Source: JAHBNG01 sp039028975 (GTDB lineage: Bacteria > Chloroflexota > Anaerolineae > Caldilineales > Caldilineaceae). From it: DNA of 53,429 nt. The notes under the pieces are model-generated. The model did no database searches. It was not told where the DNA came from and saw nothing but the letters and a program-made list of their open reading frames with translations. Every line of letters starts with the position of its first letter. Within the stretch, counting starts at the first letter, position 1. The translations under genes were made by a program, and so were the position numbers. Of the stretch, positions 42,512 through 52,000 are shown one piece after another. The stretch spans positions 1 through 53,429 of the forward strand of contig JBCCHB010000119.1 of assembly GCA_039028975.1 (NCBI GenBank). Reading direction: 5' to 3'.

Positions 42512-45181
42512 TCACACATCCAACCGCCGTATCGCAATGGCCGCTAGGTAGGCAAGCACCGCAGCGACCAAAAACCAGGGCCATAGTGGCTCACTCCGCC
42601 GCTCTGGTGGCTGGCTTTGAAAAAATGGCGTCCCCTCTTCTGGCGCATATAGCCCTCCCCCCACTTGAGCAATGGCTTGTAGCAGTGGTTGATTCAGGCC
42701 ATAGCTGTATGCTTCCGCCGAGAATGTGCCAGCCAACGTGCCGACCGGCGGAATGAGAATGGGGATGCGCTGCGGGCGAGCCAACTCATCTGGACCAGAT
42801 TCTTCGATGATCAGCGTTGCTTCCTGAGCCTCTTCTTGGCGCGGGATCTCAACCAGACCCTGGAAGGTGGCTGGAACGTCCGGCACTTCCCGCAAGAGCA
42901 GATTGGTCGCTGCTTGAGCATCTGTTTCAAGGGCCACAGATAGACGATTCACCCGTAGTAATGATCCAAGTTTTGGCACAAGCGCAACGGTCATGTCCAT
43001 GACGGTCCCCTGGTCAACTAGCTTAAAGTCATATCGATCTCTTGCCTGATACGCGGCCAACCGCTTTACCCAGGCCGTTATGGCCTTGCTTCCTTCCTCT
43101 CCTTCAATCCATTCATCAGGGAACTCGCTCGTAAAGACGCCAACGTAACCGGCACCATGTTCACGATAGGCCAGAATGGGATCGGTTAGCTTGGGCCGCA
43201 CCGCAATCCGCTCGGCATCTTCACGAAAGTAAGAGATGGCATTCCCCTCCAACGACAACGATGGTACAGGCAACCGCTCCGCAACGTAGGCAAGACGATC
43301 CAGCGGTAAGGCTGAAAAGGTTCCTGGTTCAAAAAACTTGTCCCTAGGCTCAGGCTGAAAGTAAGGGATCTGGATGCTCTTTGGATCAAATGCATTCGTT
43401 ACGGGAAATGGATCCGATAGGGCATGCAATGGCGAATTGGCTGGGACTGACGATTTACCGATGGCAAAAACAGTGGCGCGACAGTCGGGATGGGCGTTAA
43501 CAGAACTTAGCTCGACGATCTCGCCATCCGATATAAAGATCAACCCACACTCCAGCTTCCGTTCTCGCTCTAATAGCATCATAGCCCCATTTGGATCGCT
43601 GCCTCCGCCAGCTTGAATGCTGTTGATGGCACGAATGGCCTGCTGCTTATTGCTGTCGGTCAGAAACAGGCCCTTAATCAAATATTGGGTACCGCCACCA
43701 AAGAGCAGAACATCCAGCCGATCCTGAGGGCGAAGAAAGGTCTCAATGATGTGACGAGCGATTTCTTGCGATTTGGTCAGATTAGGACCGTCCATAGAAC
43801 CAGATACATCCATCACAAAGACGACCTGACGCGGTGGCGGCTCTTCTTGAAAAGGGCGTGGCTCGCTAGAGACAGGCAGAAGAGGGTCAATCACCGTATC
43901 AAGATAGCTCATCAACACGGTCTCTGTATCTTCTGCCAGACCTTGGTGACCGCCATTGATTAGCAAAAAGCCCAATCCATCCTCCTCAACGCTTCTTGCC
44001 ACATGCGCTAATGCGGCGGGAGAAAATTCGCTGGCGACAACATTGCTAATCGTCACCACGTCAAAGTCTTGTAGCTTGGTGGTCGCGGTCAGCTGACTCG
44101 GCGTCATTTCGGTGACTTTGGCCTCACCTGAAGGTAATGCTGCGGTCCAGCGATTGTCCCCTCCGATGGCTAAAACCTCAAGGGGGCGGTTGACGTGGGT
44201 AAAGAAACGTCGATGATGTGTGCCAGCACCCTCCTGCGCCGTTAGGACCAGGTCCACAAACTGCAGGCCAAGCCCCTCAAATTGAAGCGGTGAGCGCAAT
44301 CTGCCCGTCTCGTTGATGTCCAGGCTGAACGGATTGGTCACCGTGTCAAGTGTTGGGCCAAATTGCCCCTCATCTGAAGTCAGTCCCATATTGCGGGTGA
44401 TGGCCACAGTTGCCACAACCTGCGCTGTCTGTTGGTTGCGAACCGTCCCGCGCACGAAGGTCTCGGTCTCTGCCTTAACTTGGCGGGGCAGATCAGCAGC
44501 GGTGATGGCTAGGGCCGGTTCGCTGCTGCTGATTGGCAAGACGTGGATGGCTACCCCCTGCTGGGCTAGCTGCTGGGCTTTCCGCAGAGCGTTGCCTTCT
44601 GTCTGATTACCGTCGCTAATTAGCAGTACCGCGCCGCGCCCGCCGGCCGCCTGGATGGAGCGAGCCGCATCCTGCAAGCCAGCCTCAATGTCGCTTCCTT
44701 GCTTGCGAGCAAAGTCATTCTCGTTCAGTCGTCTAAAGGCAGTTGGCAGGTCAGCCATCGCCACCTCTTTTTCGACGAGGACAACCCCTTCGCCAAAGGT
44801 CAGAACGCTTGCTGTACTCTTGGTTCTAATGGCTTCAGGCAAAGCCTCAATACTAGAGCCAATGAGTTGGGCAGCCTCTTCATGAACTTGGGGCCACCCC
44901 CCTTCTGCCCGCTGAATGCTCTCGGAAACGTCTGCCAAAACCACAAGATGAGAACGATCTGGATCGGGTTGATCCACATAGAGCGGGTTAAATGCCGCAA
45001 TCACAAAGCAGCCAGCCGCCAGGATGGATGTGCTTAAAACAGAAAATCGGGTCAGGATTCCACGCCCCAGCGGTCGCCAGCCATCGACCAAACCTCGCAC
45101 CAACAGGAGCATCACCACTGCAGCCGCGAGGCCACTCGTTACCCACTGCCAGGGGAAGAGCGGTTCGAAGGTTAGCGCCAT
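42512..45181 (-). CDS. Large vWA-domain membrane protein with two MIDAS motifs
   Basis: 889 residues. Two N-terminal membrane helices (~14-33 and 46-64) and one near the C-terminus (~868-884, PWFLVAAVLAYLAAIAIRRL). Between them are two von Willebrand A domains: the first starts at ~80 with LADVSESIQ, the second at ~455 with VVFVMDVSGSMDG (both Asp-x-Ser-x-Ser). A GATase-like segment lies between (LLINGGHQGLAEDTETVLM), as known in membrane vWA proteins often annotated as glutamine amidotransferase-like. MIDAS sites bind Mg2+ and mediate protein contacts, so this is a probable client of the MoxR ATPases. GGAGG is 6 nt upstream of the ATG. The start overlaps the upstream vWA gene by 10 nt. The bulk of the protein is probably extracytoplasmic. 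Confidence 0.9.
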   Translation of the reverse strand: MALTFEPLFPWQWVTSGLAAAVVMLLLVRGLVDGWRPLGRGILTRFSVLSTSILAAGCFVIAAFNPLYVDQPDPDRSHLVVLADVSESIQRAEGGWPQVHEEAAQLIGSSIEALPEAIRTKSTASVLTFGEGVVLVEKEVAMADLPTAFRRLNENDFARKQGSDIEAGLQDAARSIQAAGGRGAVLLISDGNQTEGNALRKAQQLAQQGVAIHVLPISSSEPALAITAADLPRQVKAETETFVRGTVRNQQTAQVVATVAITRNMGLTSDEGQFGPTLDTVTNPFSLDINETGRLRSPLQFEGLGLQFVDLVLTAQEGAGTHHRRFFTHVNRPLEVLAIGGDNRWTAALPSGEAKVTEMTPSQLTATTKLQDFDVVTISNVVASEFSPAALAHVARSVEEDGLGFLLINGGHQGLAEDTETVLMSYLDTVIDPLLPVSSEPRPFQEEPPPRQVVFVMDVSGSMDGPNLTKSQEIARHIIETFLRPQDRLDVLLFGGGTQYLIKGLFLTDSNKQQAIRAINSIQAGGGSDPNGAMMLLERERKLECGLIFISDGEIVELSSVNAHPDCRATVFAIGKSSVPANSPLHALSDPFPVTNAFDPKSIQIPYFQPEPRDKFFEPGTFSALPLDRLAYVAERLPVPSLSLEGNAISYFREDAERIAVRPKLTDPILAYREHGAGYVGVFTSEFPDEWIEGEEGSKAITAWVKRLAAYQARDRYDFKLVDQGTVMDMTVALVPKLGSLLRVNRLSVALETDAQAATNLLLREVPDVPATFQGLVEIPRQEEAQEATLIIEESGPDELARPQRIPILIPPVGTLAGTFSAEAYSYGLNQPLLQAIAQVGGGLYAPEEGTPFFQSQPPERRSEPLWPWFLVAAVLAYLAAIAIRRLDV

Positions 45182-46908
45182 TTGGCTCCTCCATAAGCGG
45201 CTAGGCTGCGCTCAATGCAGAATATCGCCGCGGCCACGGTCAAGAGAATCGGCCAAATCGGTTCTTCCCGTTCGTTCACTCGAATCGGCTTGAGATCGGT
45301 TAATTCGCCATAAGAGCTGGCAACCCGTTCTGTGTTTCCTTCAGCATCGTGTAGGGCAATTCGATTGCCTTCTGCTTCGGGCGCAGATGCCGAGGTCAAC
45401 GTGTAGAGCGGCGGCAGCGTCCGCTCCTGTAGTAGCCAGCGCACCGCGTTGAAAAAGACGACATTCGAGAAAGCGACAAGTGTTTCGTCTTGTGCATCCG
45501 TAGCGCTGGGAGACACTGGCAAGTCCGGTATATAGACTGTGGGCAAGCGGCTATCTGTTGCGATCCACGCTTGTTCGTCTAGACCTCTTAGAACCGGAAC
45601 CGATCCTGACGGTAGCGGAATGCCGCGAATACCTATGGTCTCGGCCACATCAAAGTTGAGATCGGCAAGCAGGGGACTGGCCTCAAAAAAGTCCAAGATC
45701 TCGTTGGAATTATCGGCAGTGTATCCATCGCCGATGATCAGGGTCGGAATCGCTCTGTCGTTGGATACGTCGCTGCTAGACACGTTAGCCGTAATGCGAA
45801 ACTGTGGTTTCACAGCATCTTGTATCCAGCCAAGTCCGCTAAGGAATTCTGGCCTCTCAACCTGCCAATCTACCCGAATTGCGTCACCATCGCTGATGGT
45901 GATGACGGCTTCATCATCCAGCGGATAGGCACCGCCTGGCGTAATTTGTAATCTGTATTCACCAGGACCAACGGGCTTGAATCGCGCCTGCCAAGTGCCG
46001 TCCCCCTCCCAGCGCAAGGTGTCATTCAGCACTGTTTCCCCCGTTGGTGAGGTCACTTCGATGCGGGCATCGCTCGGTCGGCTGTTGTATGCCTGTACCG
46101 TCACGCTGACCTGATGCACCAAACCCGTTAGCGGGTTGCGGGTAGCGCGGAGATCGGTAAATCCAATGTTGTCCACTGACTCACTAACATCATGCCAAAA
46201 TGTTTGGATTGCCTCATGGTCGGCTATCCACTCGGGAGCAGGTAGATCCGTAAAGACAGCGAGATGAGTAATCACACACTCAGCATCTCGCTGCTCGGTA
46301 AGTCCTTCCAATGTGTTATTAGCCAGATCGACATTTCGCTGCTCGATAAGTCCCTCCAAAGCGCTGCGAACCAGATCGATATTGGTCCCGAGTGCCCGAG
46401 TGGGTAATGATTCAATCTCCTGCGCCACAACGGTAAGATTCGCAGTCGTCAGCAGAGCGCGGCTATCCAAATCAAATGCTGATAGCTTGACACACAGTTC
46501 GATGTCGCTGACTGCATTTTGGGCAGCCTGTTCCCCAATATCGAGCATGTCCAGAGCCGCCTCCTGAGCGAGCGTCAGCCTTAGCTCATCCTCCTGCTCC
46601 GTACTCATACTGCCCGACGTATCCACCATCAGCCACAGACCGATGGATTGCTCGGTGCCAGCCCCAGCATACGCCAGGTGAATGGTCAGCACGGCCACCA
46701 AAATTATGAGTAGCGCGAGCAATTGCAGATAGAAAGGCCGCGCGAGCAATGGGTTGCTCAGGCGAAGTTGCAGCGTCTGTTGCCGTGGTGATTCCAAATC
46801 TTGGAAGAACTGGGCTGCTGAAAGTCTACGGTTCTCCAACCGCGGACGGGCCATGTAGAGTGCAACTAGAATTGTCGTTAGGCCACCCAAGATCCATGCA
46901 GCTATCAT
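45172..46908 (-). CDS. BatA-like vWA membrane protein
   Basis: 578 residues. The N-terminus fits the BatA/aerotolerance family: a first helix (MIAAWILGGLTTILVALYMA), an RRLSAAQFFQDL segment and a second helix (FYLQLLALLIILVAVLTIHL). Then a vWA domain begins with LMVDTSGSM (MIDAS). A tandem duplication inside it repeats the LEGL-(I/T)-EQR stretch about 17 residues apart. The remaining part is a beta-rich, extracytoplasmic-looking region, with a C-terminal helix (WPILLTVAAAIFCIE). Its ATG overlaps the stop of the DUF58 gene (ATGA). The order MoxR-DUF58-BatA matches the common bacterial Bat/MoxR cluster, where vWA proteins anchor the ATPase complex at the membrane. Confidence 0.9.
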   Translation of the reverse strand: MIAAWILGGLTTILVALYMARPRLENRRLSAAQFFQDLESPRQQTLQLRLSNPLLARPFYLQLLALLIILVAVLTIHLAYAGAGTEQSIGLWLMVDTSGSMSTEQEDELRLTLAQEAALDMLDIGEQAAQNAVSDIELCVKLSAFDLDSRALLTTANLTVVAQEIESLPTRALGTNIDLVRSALEGLIEQRNVDLANNTLEGLTEQRDAECVITHLAVFTDLPAPEWIADHEAIQTFWHDVSESVDNIGFTDLRATRNPLTGLVHQVSVTVQAYNSRPSDARIEVTSPTGETVLNDTLRWEGDGTWQARFKPVGPGEYRLQITPGGAYPLDDEAVITISDGDAIRVDWQVERPEFLSGLGWIQDAVKPQFRITANVSSSDVSNDRAIPTLIIGDGYTADNSNEILDFFEASPLLADLNFDVAETIGIRGIPLPSGSVPVLRGLDEQAWIATDSRLPTVYIPDLPVSPSATDAQDETLVAFSNVVFFNAVRWLLQERTLPPLYTLTSASAPEAEGNRIALHDAEGNTERVASSYGELTDLKPIRVNEREEPIWPILLTVAAAIFCIERSLAAYGGAKWR

Positions 46909-47843
46909 AGTGTCTTTCGTACAAACAGATTTTGAATTGATTTATCGTTCAGAAAACAGCTACGGAAAAGCTCTGCGCCATCCGATGCTTCTTCAGCCCA
47001 CTGGCAGATTGTATCAGACTTACGGCGACGCAACTGATTGAGAAACCCTAGCTTATGGGCCGCAATATTGGCCTCAAGCTGGTTCAATGCTTCTTCCGTT
47101 ACCTCGTAATGGGGGCGCTCGACATGGATACCCGGACCTTCTATGCGTCGTGGCCCTACGCCAACCAGCACTCTTTCATATGGCCAACTGTCGAGTTCTA
47201 CAAGGAGAACCTGTCGATATCCTCTCTGGGCTTGGACAATGGTCTGGCTTAATGCGTCGGCCTGCTCTTGGCCAAAGTAAAAGTCAGTGAGGATGATCCA
47301 CACCGCGGTCGGCGGTAGGTAGGGACGCAGGATCTGTACGTTAGCCCTAGCATCGTAGGTCGGCTCTGAAAAACGGCCCAATTCCGTGCGTATGTTGATG
47401 GCTCCCGTTGCGCCGCGTATGGTCGTAGGTACTCTTCTTTCCTGGCTAAAAAGCTGATGCAGTACAACTTGATCTCCCGAGCGTAACCCGACCCAAGCAA
47501 TGGCTTCCGCCAACCAGCGGGCAATCTGCAACTTCGAGGGTGTATCCGGTAGCCCCATGGTGTCACGCGTGTCGATGGAGATAACCAGTGAGTGCTGCTC
47601 TTCGGCCACAAATTTGCGCACCAGCAGATCCTGAGGCTTTCCATAACGACTGGACGCGCGCCAGTCTACGTGGCGAATGTCGTCACCAGGCGTGTAGACG
47701 GCAAAATCGCGAAATTCCAGGCTTTGCCCTTGCCGACGGGTGAGATGGCTCCCGCCCAATCCTGGTCGGATCTGCTGCTGGGTGCGAATCAGGTAGCGGT
47801 TGAGCGCGGATTCGCTTATCGGAAGCTTGGGTAGATCGTTCAC
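46905..47843 (-). CDS. DUF58 protein
   Basis: 312 residues from a GTG that overlaps the MoxR stop (GTGA). The DUF58 signature is clear: EFRDFAVYTPGDDIRHVDWR (residues ~43-62), then a Ser-containing segment and LVRKFVAEEQHSLVISIDTR, which starts a vWA-like fold lacking a full MIDAS. No signal peptide is seen. DUF58 proteins are nearly always encoded next to MoxR ATPases and are thought to be their cytosolic partners; the present order (MoxR, then DUF58, then vWA genes) is standard. Ends with ATGA overlap to the BatA-like gene. Confidence 0.95.
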   Translation of the reverse strand: MNDLPKLPISESALNRYLIRTQQQIRPGLGGSHLTRRQGQSLEFRDFAVYTPGDDIRHVDWRASSRYGKPQDLLVRKFVAEEQHSLVISIDTRDTMGLPDTPSKLQIARWLAEAIAWVGLRSGDQVVLHQLFSQERRVPTTIRGATGAINIRTELGRFSEPTYDARANVQILRPYLPPTAVWIILTDFYFGQEQADALSQTIVQAQRGYRQVLLVELDSWPYERVLVGVGPRRIEGPGIHVERPHYEVTEEALNQLEANIAAHKLGFLNQLRRRKSDTICQWAEEASDGAELFRSCFLNDKSIQNLFVRKTL

Positions 47844-49051
47844 GCACCACCATATTCCTTACTGAGAACGCGCTTCATCTCTCGCTCAAATGTGTTCTGG
47901 TAACCATCCAAGTTGGGAGCCGTCAAAATGGCTAATTCGGCGATGAGTTCGTCGAGTAGGGCGTTTTCATCTACATCCTCAGGCTCACTCTGGGGTCGAT
48001 ATTTGTCTACCCAATCGTATCCCAATCGCAGCCGGTGACGCAGCGCAGGCAAGATGACTCGTGCCAGGTCAAACCCATCGGCCTGTTCATTCTCTGGCGA
48101 TGCAAAGAAGAAGGACCATGCTTTGGCCCCTAGCATGAGGGCGGTGGCGGCCCGGGGGCCGAGTCCGTAGCGCATGACCTTCTCGGTTAGAGTACGGATG
48201 CTGCGAATGTCCAATTTTGGTGATTTATTTGCTTTGTTGAGGCTGTCCAACTCGTCAAATTGTTGATTGGTTGCAAGAACCAAATTTAAGATATGGCGTT
48301 GCGACGATGGAATGAGATCGATGGATCCGATACTAGAGCGATAGGCATAGCAGCGCTCGCGGGCGCTCTTTTGCTGCTCTTTTATTGCATCCACCACTGA
48401 ACCTGTTTCCATTTTCATATTCTTCTGTTCCTTGCCCATTTCCTGAGCAGAGCGAGCCAAACGGTTGGCCTCTTTCTCCATAATTTTGCTCAAGGTCGTG
48501 GCTTTGGGTGTGGGCATCAGAAGCTTGAACATGAACCGATCAGTCTGCGCTTCGGGAAGCGTGTAGGTCCCTTCATGATCAATTGGGTTCTGGGTTGCCA
48601 ACACCATAAAGGGTTTTGGCAGTGCCCATTGTGTGCCAAGGACGGTTACCTGCTCTTCGGCCATGGCTTCCAACATCGCTGACTGGGTTTTGGGCGTGGC
48701 GCGATTGATCTCATCAGCCAGGAGCAACGAGGTAAAGATCGGTCCCTCCTGAAATTCAAGCCTGAAACCCTGGCCATTGCTCTCCGCAGGCATCATCGTA
48801 CCCGTAATATCAGAGGGCATCAGATCGGGGGTGAACTGGATTCGTCCGGCTTCAAATGCAAGCGTTTTGCCTAGCGTATTGACAAGGGCAGTCTTACCTA
48901 AACCAGGGTTCCCTTCCAATAGGACATGTCCTTTGGCATAAAGCGCAACAAGGCAGAGGCGGACAATCTCATCCAAATCCTTCATCTCTTCTTGAATGCT
49001 CTGCATTTTAGCTACGGCAAACTCTTTTGGTGTCTTATGGTTTTCTGGCAT
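47840..49051 (-). CDS. MoxR-family AAA+ ATPase
   Basis: 403 residues. Walker A GNPGLGKTALVN; Walker B LLADEINRATPKTQSAMLEA; sensor 1 in VLATQNPIDHEGTYTLPEAQ followed by TDRFMFKL. The C-terminal part includes an Arg-rich lid (IRSIRTLTEKVMRYGLGPRA). It is the canonical MoxR type found with DUF58 and vWA genes. An inserted Glu/Lys/Arg-rich helical segment (about residues 185-235) lengthens it compared with typical ~320-residue MoxR proteins. The ATG at 49051 lies only 3 nt after the stop of the acidic-repeat gene, without a strong Shine-Dalgarno sequence, so it is probably translated by coupling. It provides ATP-driven remodelling for the vWA subunits. Confidence 0.95.
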   Translation of the reverse strand: MPENHKTPKEFAVAKMQSIQEEMKDLDEIVRLCLVALYAKGHVLLEGNPGLGKTALVNTLGKTLAFEAGRIQFTPDLMPSDITGTMMPAESNGQGFRLEFQEGPIFTSLLLADEINRATPKTQSAMLEAMAEEQVTVLGTQWALPKPFMVLATQNPIDHEGTYTLPEAQTDRFMFKLLMPTPKATTLSKIMEKEANRLARSAQEMGKEQKNMKMETGSVVDAIKEQQKSARERCYAYRSSIGSIDLIPSSQRHILNLVLATNQQFDELDSLNKANKSPKLDIRSIRTLTEKVMRYGLGPRAATALMLGAKAWSFFFASPENEQADGFDLARVILPALRHRLRLGYDWVDKYRPQSEPEDVDENALLDELIAELAILTAPNLDGYQNTFEREMKRVLSKEYGGA

Positions 49052-49054
49052 GGC

Positions 49055-52000
49055 TTATTCACTCTGTTGTTCTGACTCTACTTGCGTCCCCGTATCTTGC
49101 CCTGTTTCTTGTATTATTTCTTGTCCTGTTTCTTGAAGATAGGTGAATAAGATCCAGTTGGGCAGGTATTGCTCGGGCAGGGCAGGTTCATCTGCCCTCT
49201 CTTCGTCTATAGCGCTCTGATTGGTGTTAGGCAGAGCTGGCTCGTTTGCTAAGGAATTATCTTCACCCCCTGCATTTTGAGATGAACTTGTGCCGGTCAG
49301 CTGGGTCATTGGTGGGATATCGATGGAGACGATCTGACTGGTGTCGGAAGCCGGCGGCGGTATTTGAGAAACCGCGCTCAAATCTTGGGGACGCTCAAGC
49401 AGATCTGTCTCCGCACCTGTGTAGTCACCGTCAAATTCGCTGCTGTAATCGAGTACTTGCGGCGAAAATGGTCCTTCAATGTCCCCGCCTGGGCCACTGC
49501 CGTCGTTAGCTTCTCCTCCATTACCCTCTCCTCCATTACCCTCTCCTCCATTACCCTCTCCTCCATTACCCTCTCCTCCATTACCCTCTCCACTACCTTC
49601 TCCGTTGCCTTGTCCATTTTGTTGACTAATACCAGTCTCGCCCTCAGCGCCTTCCCCAGGCTGTTGGCCAACGCTACCAGTGGCATTTGGATTTTGTGTG
49701 GGTGTTCCGCTGGTCGTTTCATTGGGCTTAGTACCGCCAGGATTTGACGGATTACTTGGTTCCTCACTAGTTTCGTTGTTTGGGCCAGATTCTAGTTCAG
49801 ATGTATCACCGGATGGTTCTTCACCAGCACTAGTGGAATCCTCTGAGTCGGCGGATGTCTCGCTGTCATTCTCGCCATTTGGACTTGTTTCTGATTCAGA
49901 TGTATCACCGGATGGTTCTTCACCGGCACTAGTGGAGTTCTCTGAGCCAGCGGATGTCTCGCCCTCAGTCTCGCCATTTGGTCTGGATTCTGATTCAGAC
50001 GTGTCACCGGATGGTTCTTCGCCTGCATCGGTGGAATTCTCTGAGCTAGCGGATGTCTCGCCCTCAGTCTCACCATTTTGTCTGGATTCTGATTCAGACG
50101 TGTCACCGGATGGTTCATCGCCCGCATCGGTGGGGTTCTCTGAGTCAGCGGATGTCTCGCCATCACTCTCGCCATTTGGACTCGTTTCTGATTCAGATGT
50201 ATCACTCGAAGATTCATCGTCCGCACTGGTGGAATCCTCTGAGCCAGCGGATGTCTCGCCGTCACCCTCGCCATTTGGACTCGTTTCTGATTCAGATGTG
50301 TTACCGGATGGTTCTTCGTCCGCACTGGTGGGGTTCTCTGAGTCAGCGAATGTCTCGCCGTCATTCTCGCCATTTGGACTCGTTTCTGATTCAGACGTAT
50401 CACTAGAAGATTCATCGCCCGCACTGGTGGGGTTCTCTGAGTCAGCGGATGTCTCGCCATCACTCTCGCCATTTGGACTCGTTTCTGATTCAGATGTGTT
50501 ACCGGATGGTTCTTCGTCCGCACTGGTGGAATCCTCTGAGCCAGCGGATGTCTCGCCATCACCCTCGCCATTTGGACTCGTTTCTGATTCAGATGTGTTA
50601 CCGGATGGTTCTTCGTCCGCACTGGTGGAATCCTCTAAGCCAGCGGATGTCTCGCCGTCACTCTCGCCATTCGGGCTAGATTCTGGCTCAGGGGTGTCGC
50701 CGGAAGATTCATCACCTGCACTGGTGGGGTTCTCTGAGCTGGCGGATGGTTCGCTGTCAGTCTCGCTATTCGAACTCGATTCTGGTTCAGAGGTGTCGCC
50801 GGAAGATTCACCACCCACACTGGTAGAGTTCTCTGAGCCAGTGGATGGCTCGCCGTCAGTCTCGCCATTCGAACTCGATTCTGGCTCAGACGTGTCGCTG
50901 GAAGATTCATCGCCTGTATCAGTGGAGTTCTCCGAGATACCAGATGTCAGGCTATTATTCTCTTCGTTATTTGATTCAGAGTTTGCTTGAGATGGGGTCT
51001 CGGATGTTGCATATTGAGATCTACTCTCCTGGCTTCCGTTTAAAGAGGCATGAGAGGTCTCTGAATCTACCTCTGTGGAACGAACGCTTGCTGTCTCACG
51101 GGTGATAGGTGTTCTCTGAACAGACATGTTTCGCTCTTCGATGCTCTCCGATGTAACTGTTGGCGTGTCGTTATGCTTTGCGACAGACACTGGATCTTCT
51201 TCTAGATCGCTCGTCAGTGATAGGGTATCGGGAGGCAGACCATCATTCGTCGTTTCAACCAACCCGTTGCTGAATAGGACCAACATCATGGCAAAGGTTG
51301 CAGCAAAAATGCCTGCGAAAACCCATGCTCGTTCTCTCATCTCGCGTTTGGCACTTTCAAAATAATTTGGGTTACCAAGATGGACAGCCCGATCGGCAGC
51401 ATCTTCTCGCGTCATATCGAGGACAGCAATGATGCGGCGCAAAAGCGAGTTTGTTCGCCGCAGGTCTGAATCCGCAGCTTGATCATAACGAGTTTGTAAG
51501 GTGATTGCCGTAGTCAGGCGGTTCCAATAGCTTTGAACCACATTCTCTGTCTCTATCCAGCAGATGCCTAACGCACGGAAATTTCTATCAAATACGAAGA
51601 GCGCGGACCGAATCGATCCCCAGATGAAACATAAGCTTGCTACCACTACACCAACCGTAACGGGCAGGGTCCAAGGACGGACACCCCAAAGGAGCATGAG
51701 TGTCAATATGGCTAGCCCCCCCGCGGTTGCCCAAAGCAAGTTGTGCGCAATGAACCACGTATAAAAATGCTGGGCATGCAGCCGAATGGGTTTATCCAAA
51801 CGACCGGTATAGTTATGGCGCTGACGCTGAAGCTGTCTGTGCAGAAAAAGGGCAGTCATAAACGCAATGAGTGTCAGAATGCCGCTGACGATCGTCAATT
51901 GAGTAACCCATCTCTGAAAGTAGGCTGGCTCATCGACAATCCAAGTTGCAACGAATACACCGAATATGAGAGCTATTAAAATAGAAAGTCTGTTTGAAAT
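49055..52000 (-). CDS. Membrane protein with twelve acidic 33-residue repeats
   Basis: 981 residues if started at ATT 52000. About five membrane helices fall in the first ~275 residues: from the ATT start LSILIALIFGVFVATWIV and TIVSGILTLIAFMTALFL, two more near 75-115, and one near 230-250. Then come ~380 residues of Ser/Glu/Asp/Thr-rich 33-residue repeats, a (GEGNG)n stretch and a Ser/Pro/Gln-rich end. The repeats are unstructured and negative; they could span the cell wall. Start: AGGAG lies exactly 7 nt before ATT at 52000; the next usable codon, TTG at 51898, has no site and would remove the first helix. No ATG or GTG is available upstream. It is the first gene of the operon. Not recognised from any named family. 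Confidence 0.75.
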   Translation of the reverse strand: MSNRLSILIALIFGVFVATWIVDEPAYFQRWVTQLTIVSGILTLIAFMTALFLHRQLQRQRHNYTGRLDKPIRLHAQHFYTWFIAHNLLWATAGGLAILTLMLLWGVRPWTLPVTVGVVVASLCFIWGSIRSALFVFDRNFRALGICWIETENVVQSYWNRLTTAITLQTRYDQAADSDLRRTNSLLRRIIAVLDMTREDAADRAVHLGNPNYFESAKREMRERAWVFAGIFAATFAMMLVLFSNGLVETTNDGLPPDTLSLTSDLEEDPVSVAKHNDTPTVTSESIEERNMSVQRTPITRETASVRSTEVDSETSHASLNGSQESRSQYATSETPSQANSESNNEENNSLTSGISENSTDTGDESSSDTSEPESSSNGETDGEPSTGSENSTSVGGESSGDTSEPESSSNSETDSEPSASSENPTSAGDESSGDTPEPESSPNGESDGETSAGLEDSTSADEEPSGNTSESETSPNGEGDGETSAGSEDSTSADEEPSGNTSESETSPNGESDGETSADSENPTSAGDESSSDTSESETSPNGENDGETFADSENPTSADEEPSGNTSESETSPNGEGDGETSAGSEDSTSADDESSSDTSESETSPNGESDGETSADSENPTDAGDEPSGDTSESESRQNGETEGETSASSENSTDAGEEPSGDTSESESRPNGETEGETSAGSENSTSAGEEPSGDTSESETSPNGENDSETSADSEDSTSAGEEPSGDTSELESGPNNETSEEPSNPSNPGGTKPNETTSGTPTQNPNATGSVGQQPGEGAEGETGISQQNGQGNGEGSGEGNGGEGNGGEGNGGEGNGGEGNGGEANDGSGPGGDIEGPFSPQVLDYSSEFDGDYTGAETDLLERPQDLSAVSQIPPPASDTSQIVSIDIPPMTQLTGTSSSQNAGGEDNSLANEPALPNTNQSAIDEERADEPALPEQYLPNWILFTYLQETGQEIIQETGQDTGTQVESEQQSE
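49511..49585. repeat. Five 15-nt tandem units inside a gene
   Basis: CTCTCCTCCATTACC is repeated five times (first copy with one change), encoding the (GEGNG)n stretch of the acidic-repeat protein. In-frame and slippage-prone. Confidence 0.9.
49780..50950. repeat. Twelve tandem 99-nt units encoding 33-residue acidic repeats
   Basis: Units follow the pattern Asn/Asp-Ser/Pro-Thr-x-Ala-Gly/Asp-Glu-Glu/Ser-Pro/Ser-Ser-Gly-Asp/Asn-Thr-Ser-Glu and end in Ser-Glu; each is 33 codons, the last one partial. Inner units are more alike than outer ones, which points to unequal recombination. The opposite strand and one further frame are also open across the repeats because of their composition. Confidence 0.9.

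Noticed and set aside
49792..50622. Second minus-strand frame across the repeats (276 codons, Arg/His/Pro/Gln-rich)
   Set aside because: Frame shadow of the same repeats; the composition is unnatural and it has no start signal.
49511..50950. CRISPR array
   Set aside because: Repeats are directly tandem, without unique spacers, and in frame with a coding sequence; no cas genes are seen.
49680..50990. Long plus-strand reading frame (436 codons, Ser/Pro/Asp-rich)
   Set aside because: It is the reverse complement of the acidic 33-residue repeats, kept open by repeat composition; no ribosome binding site, and the minus-strand gene fits the operon.
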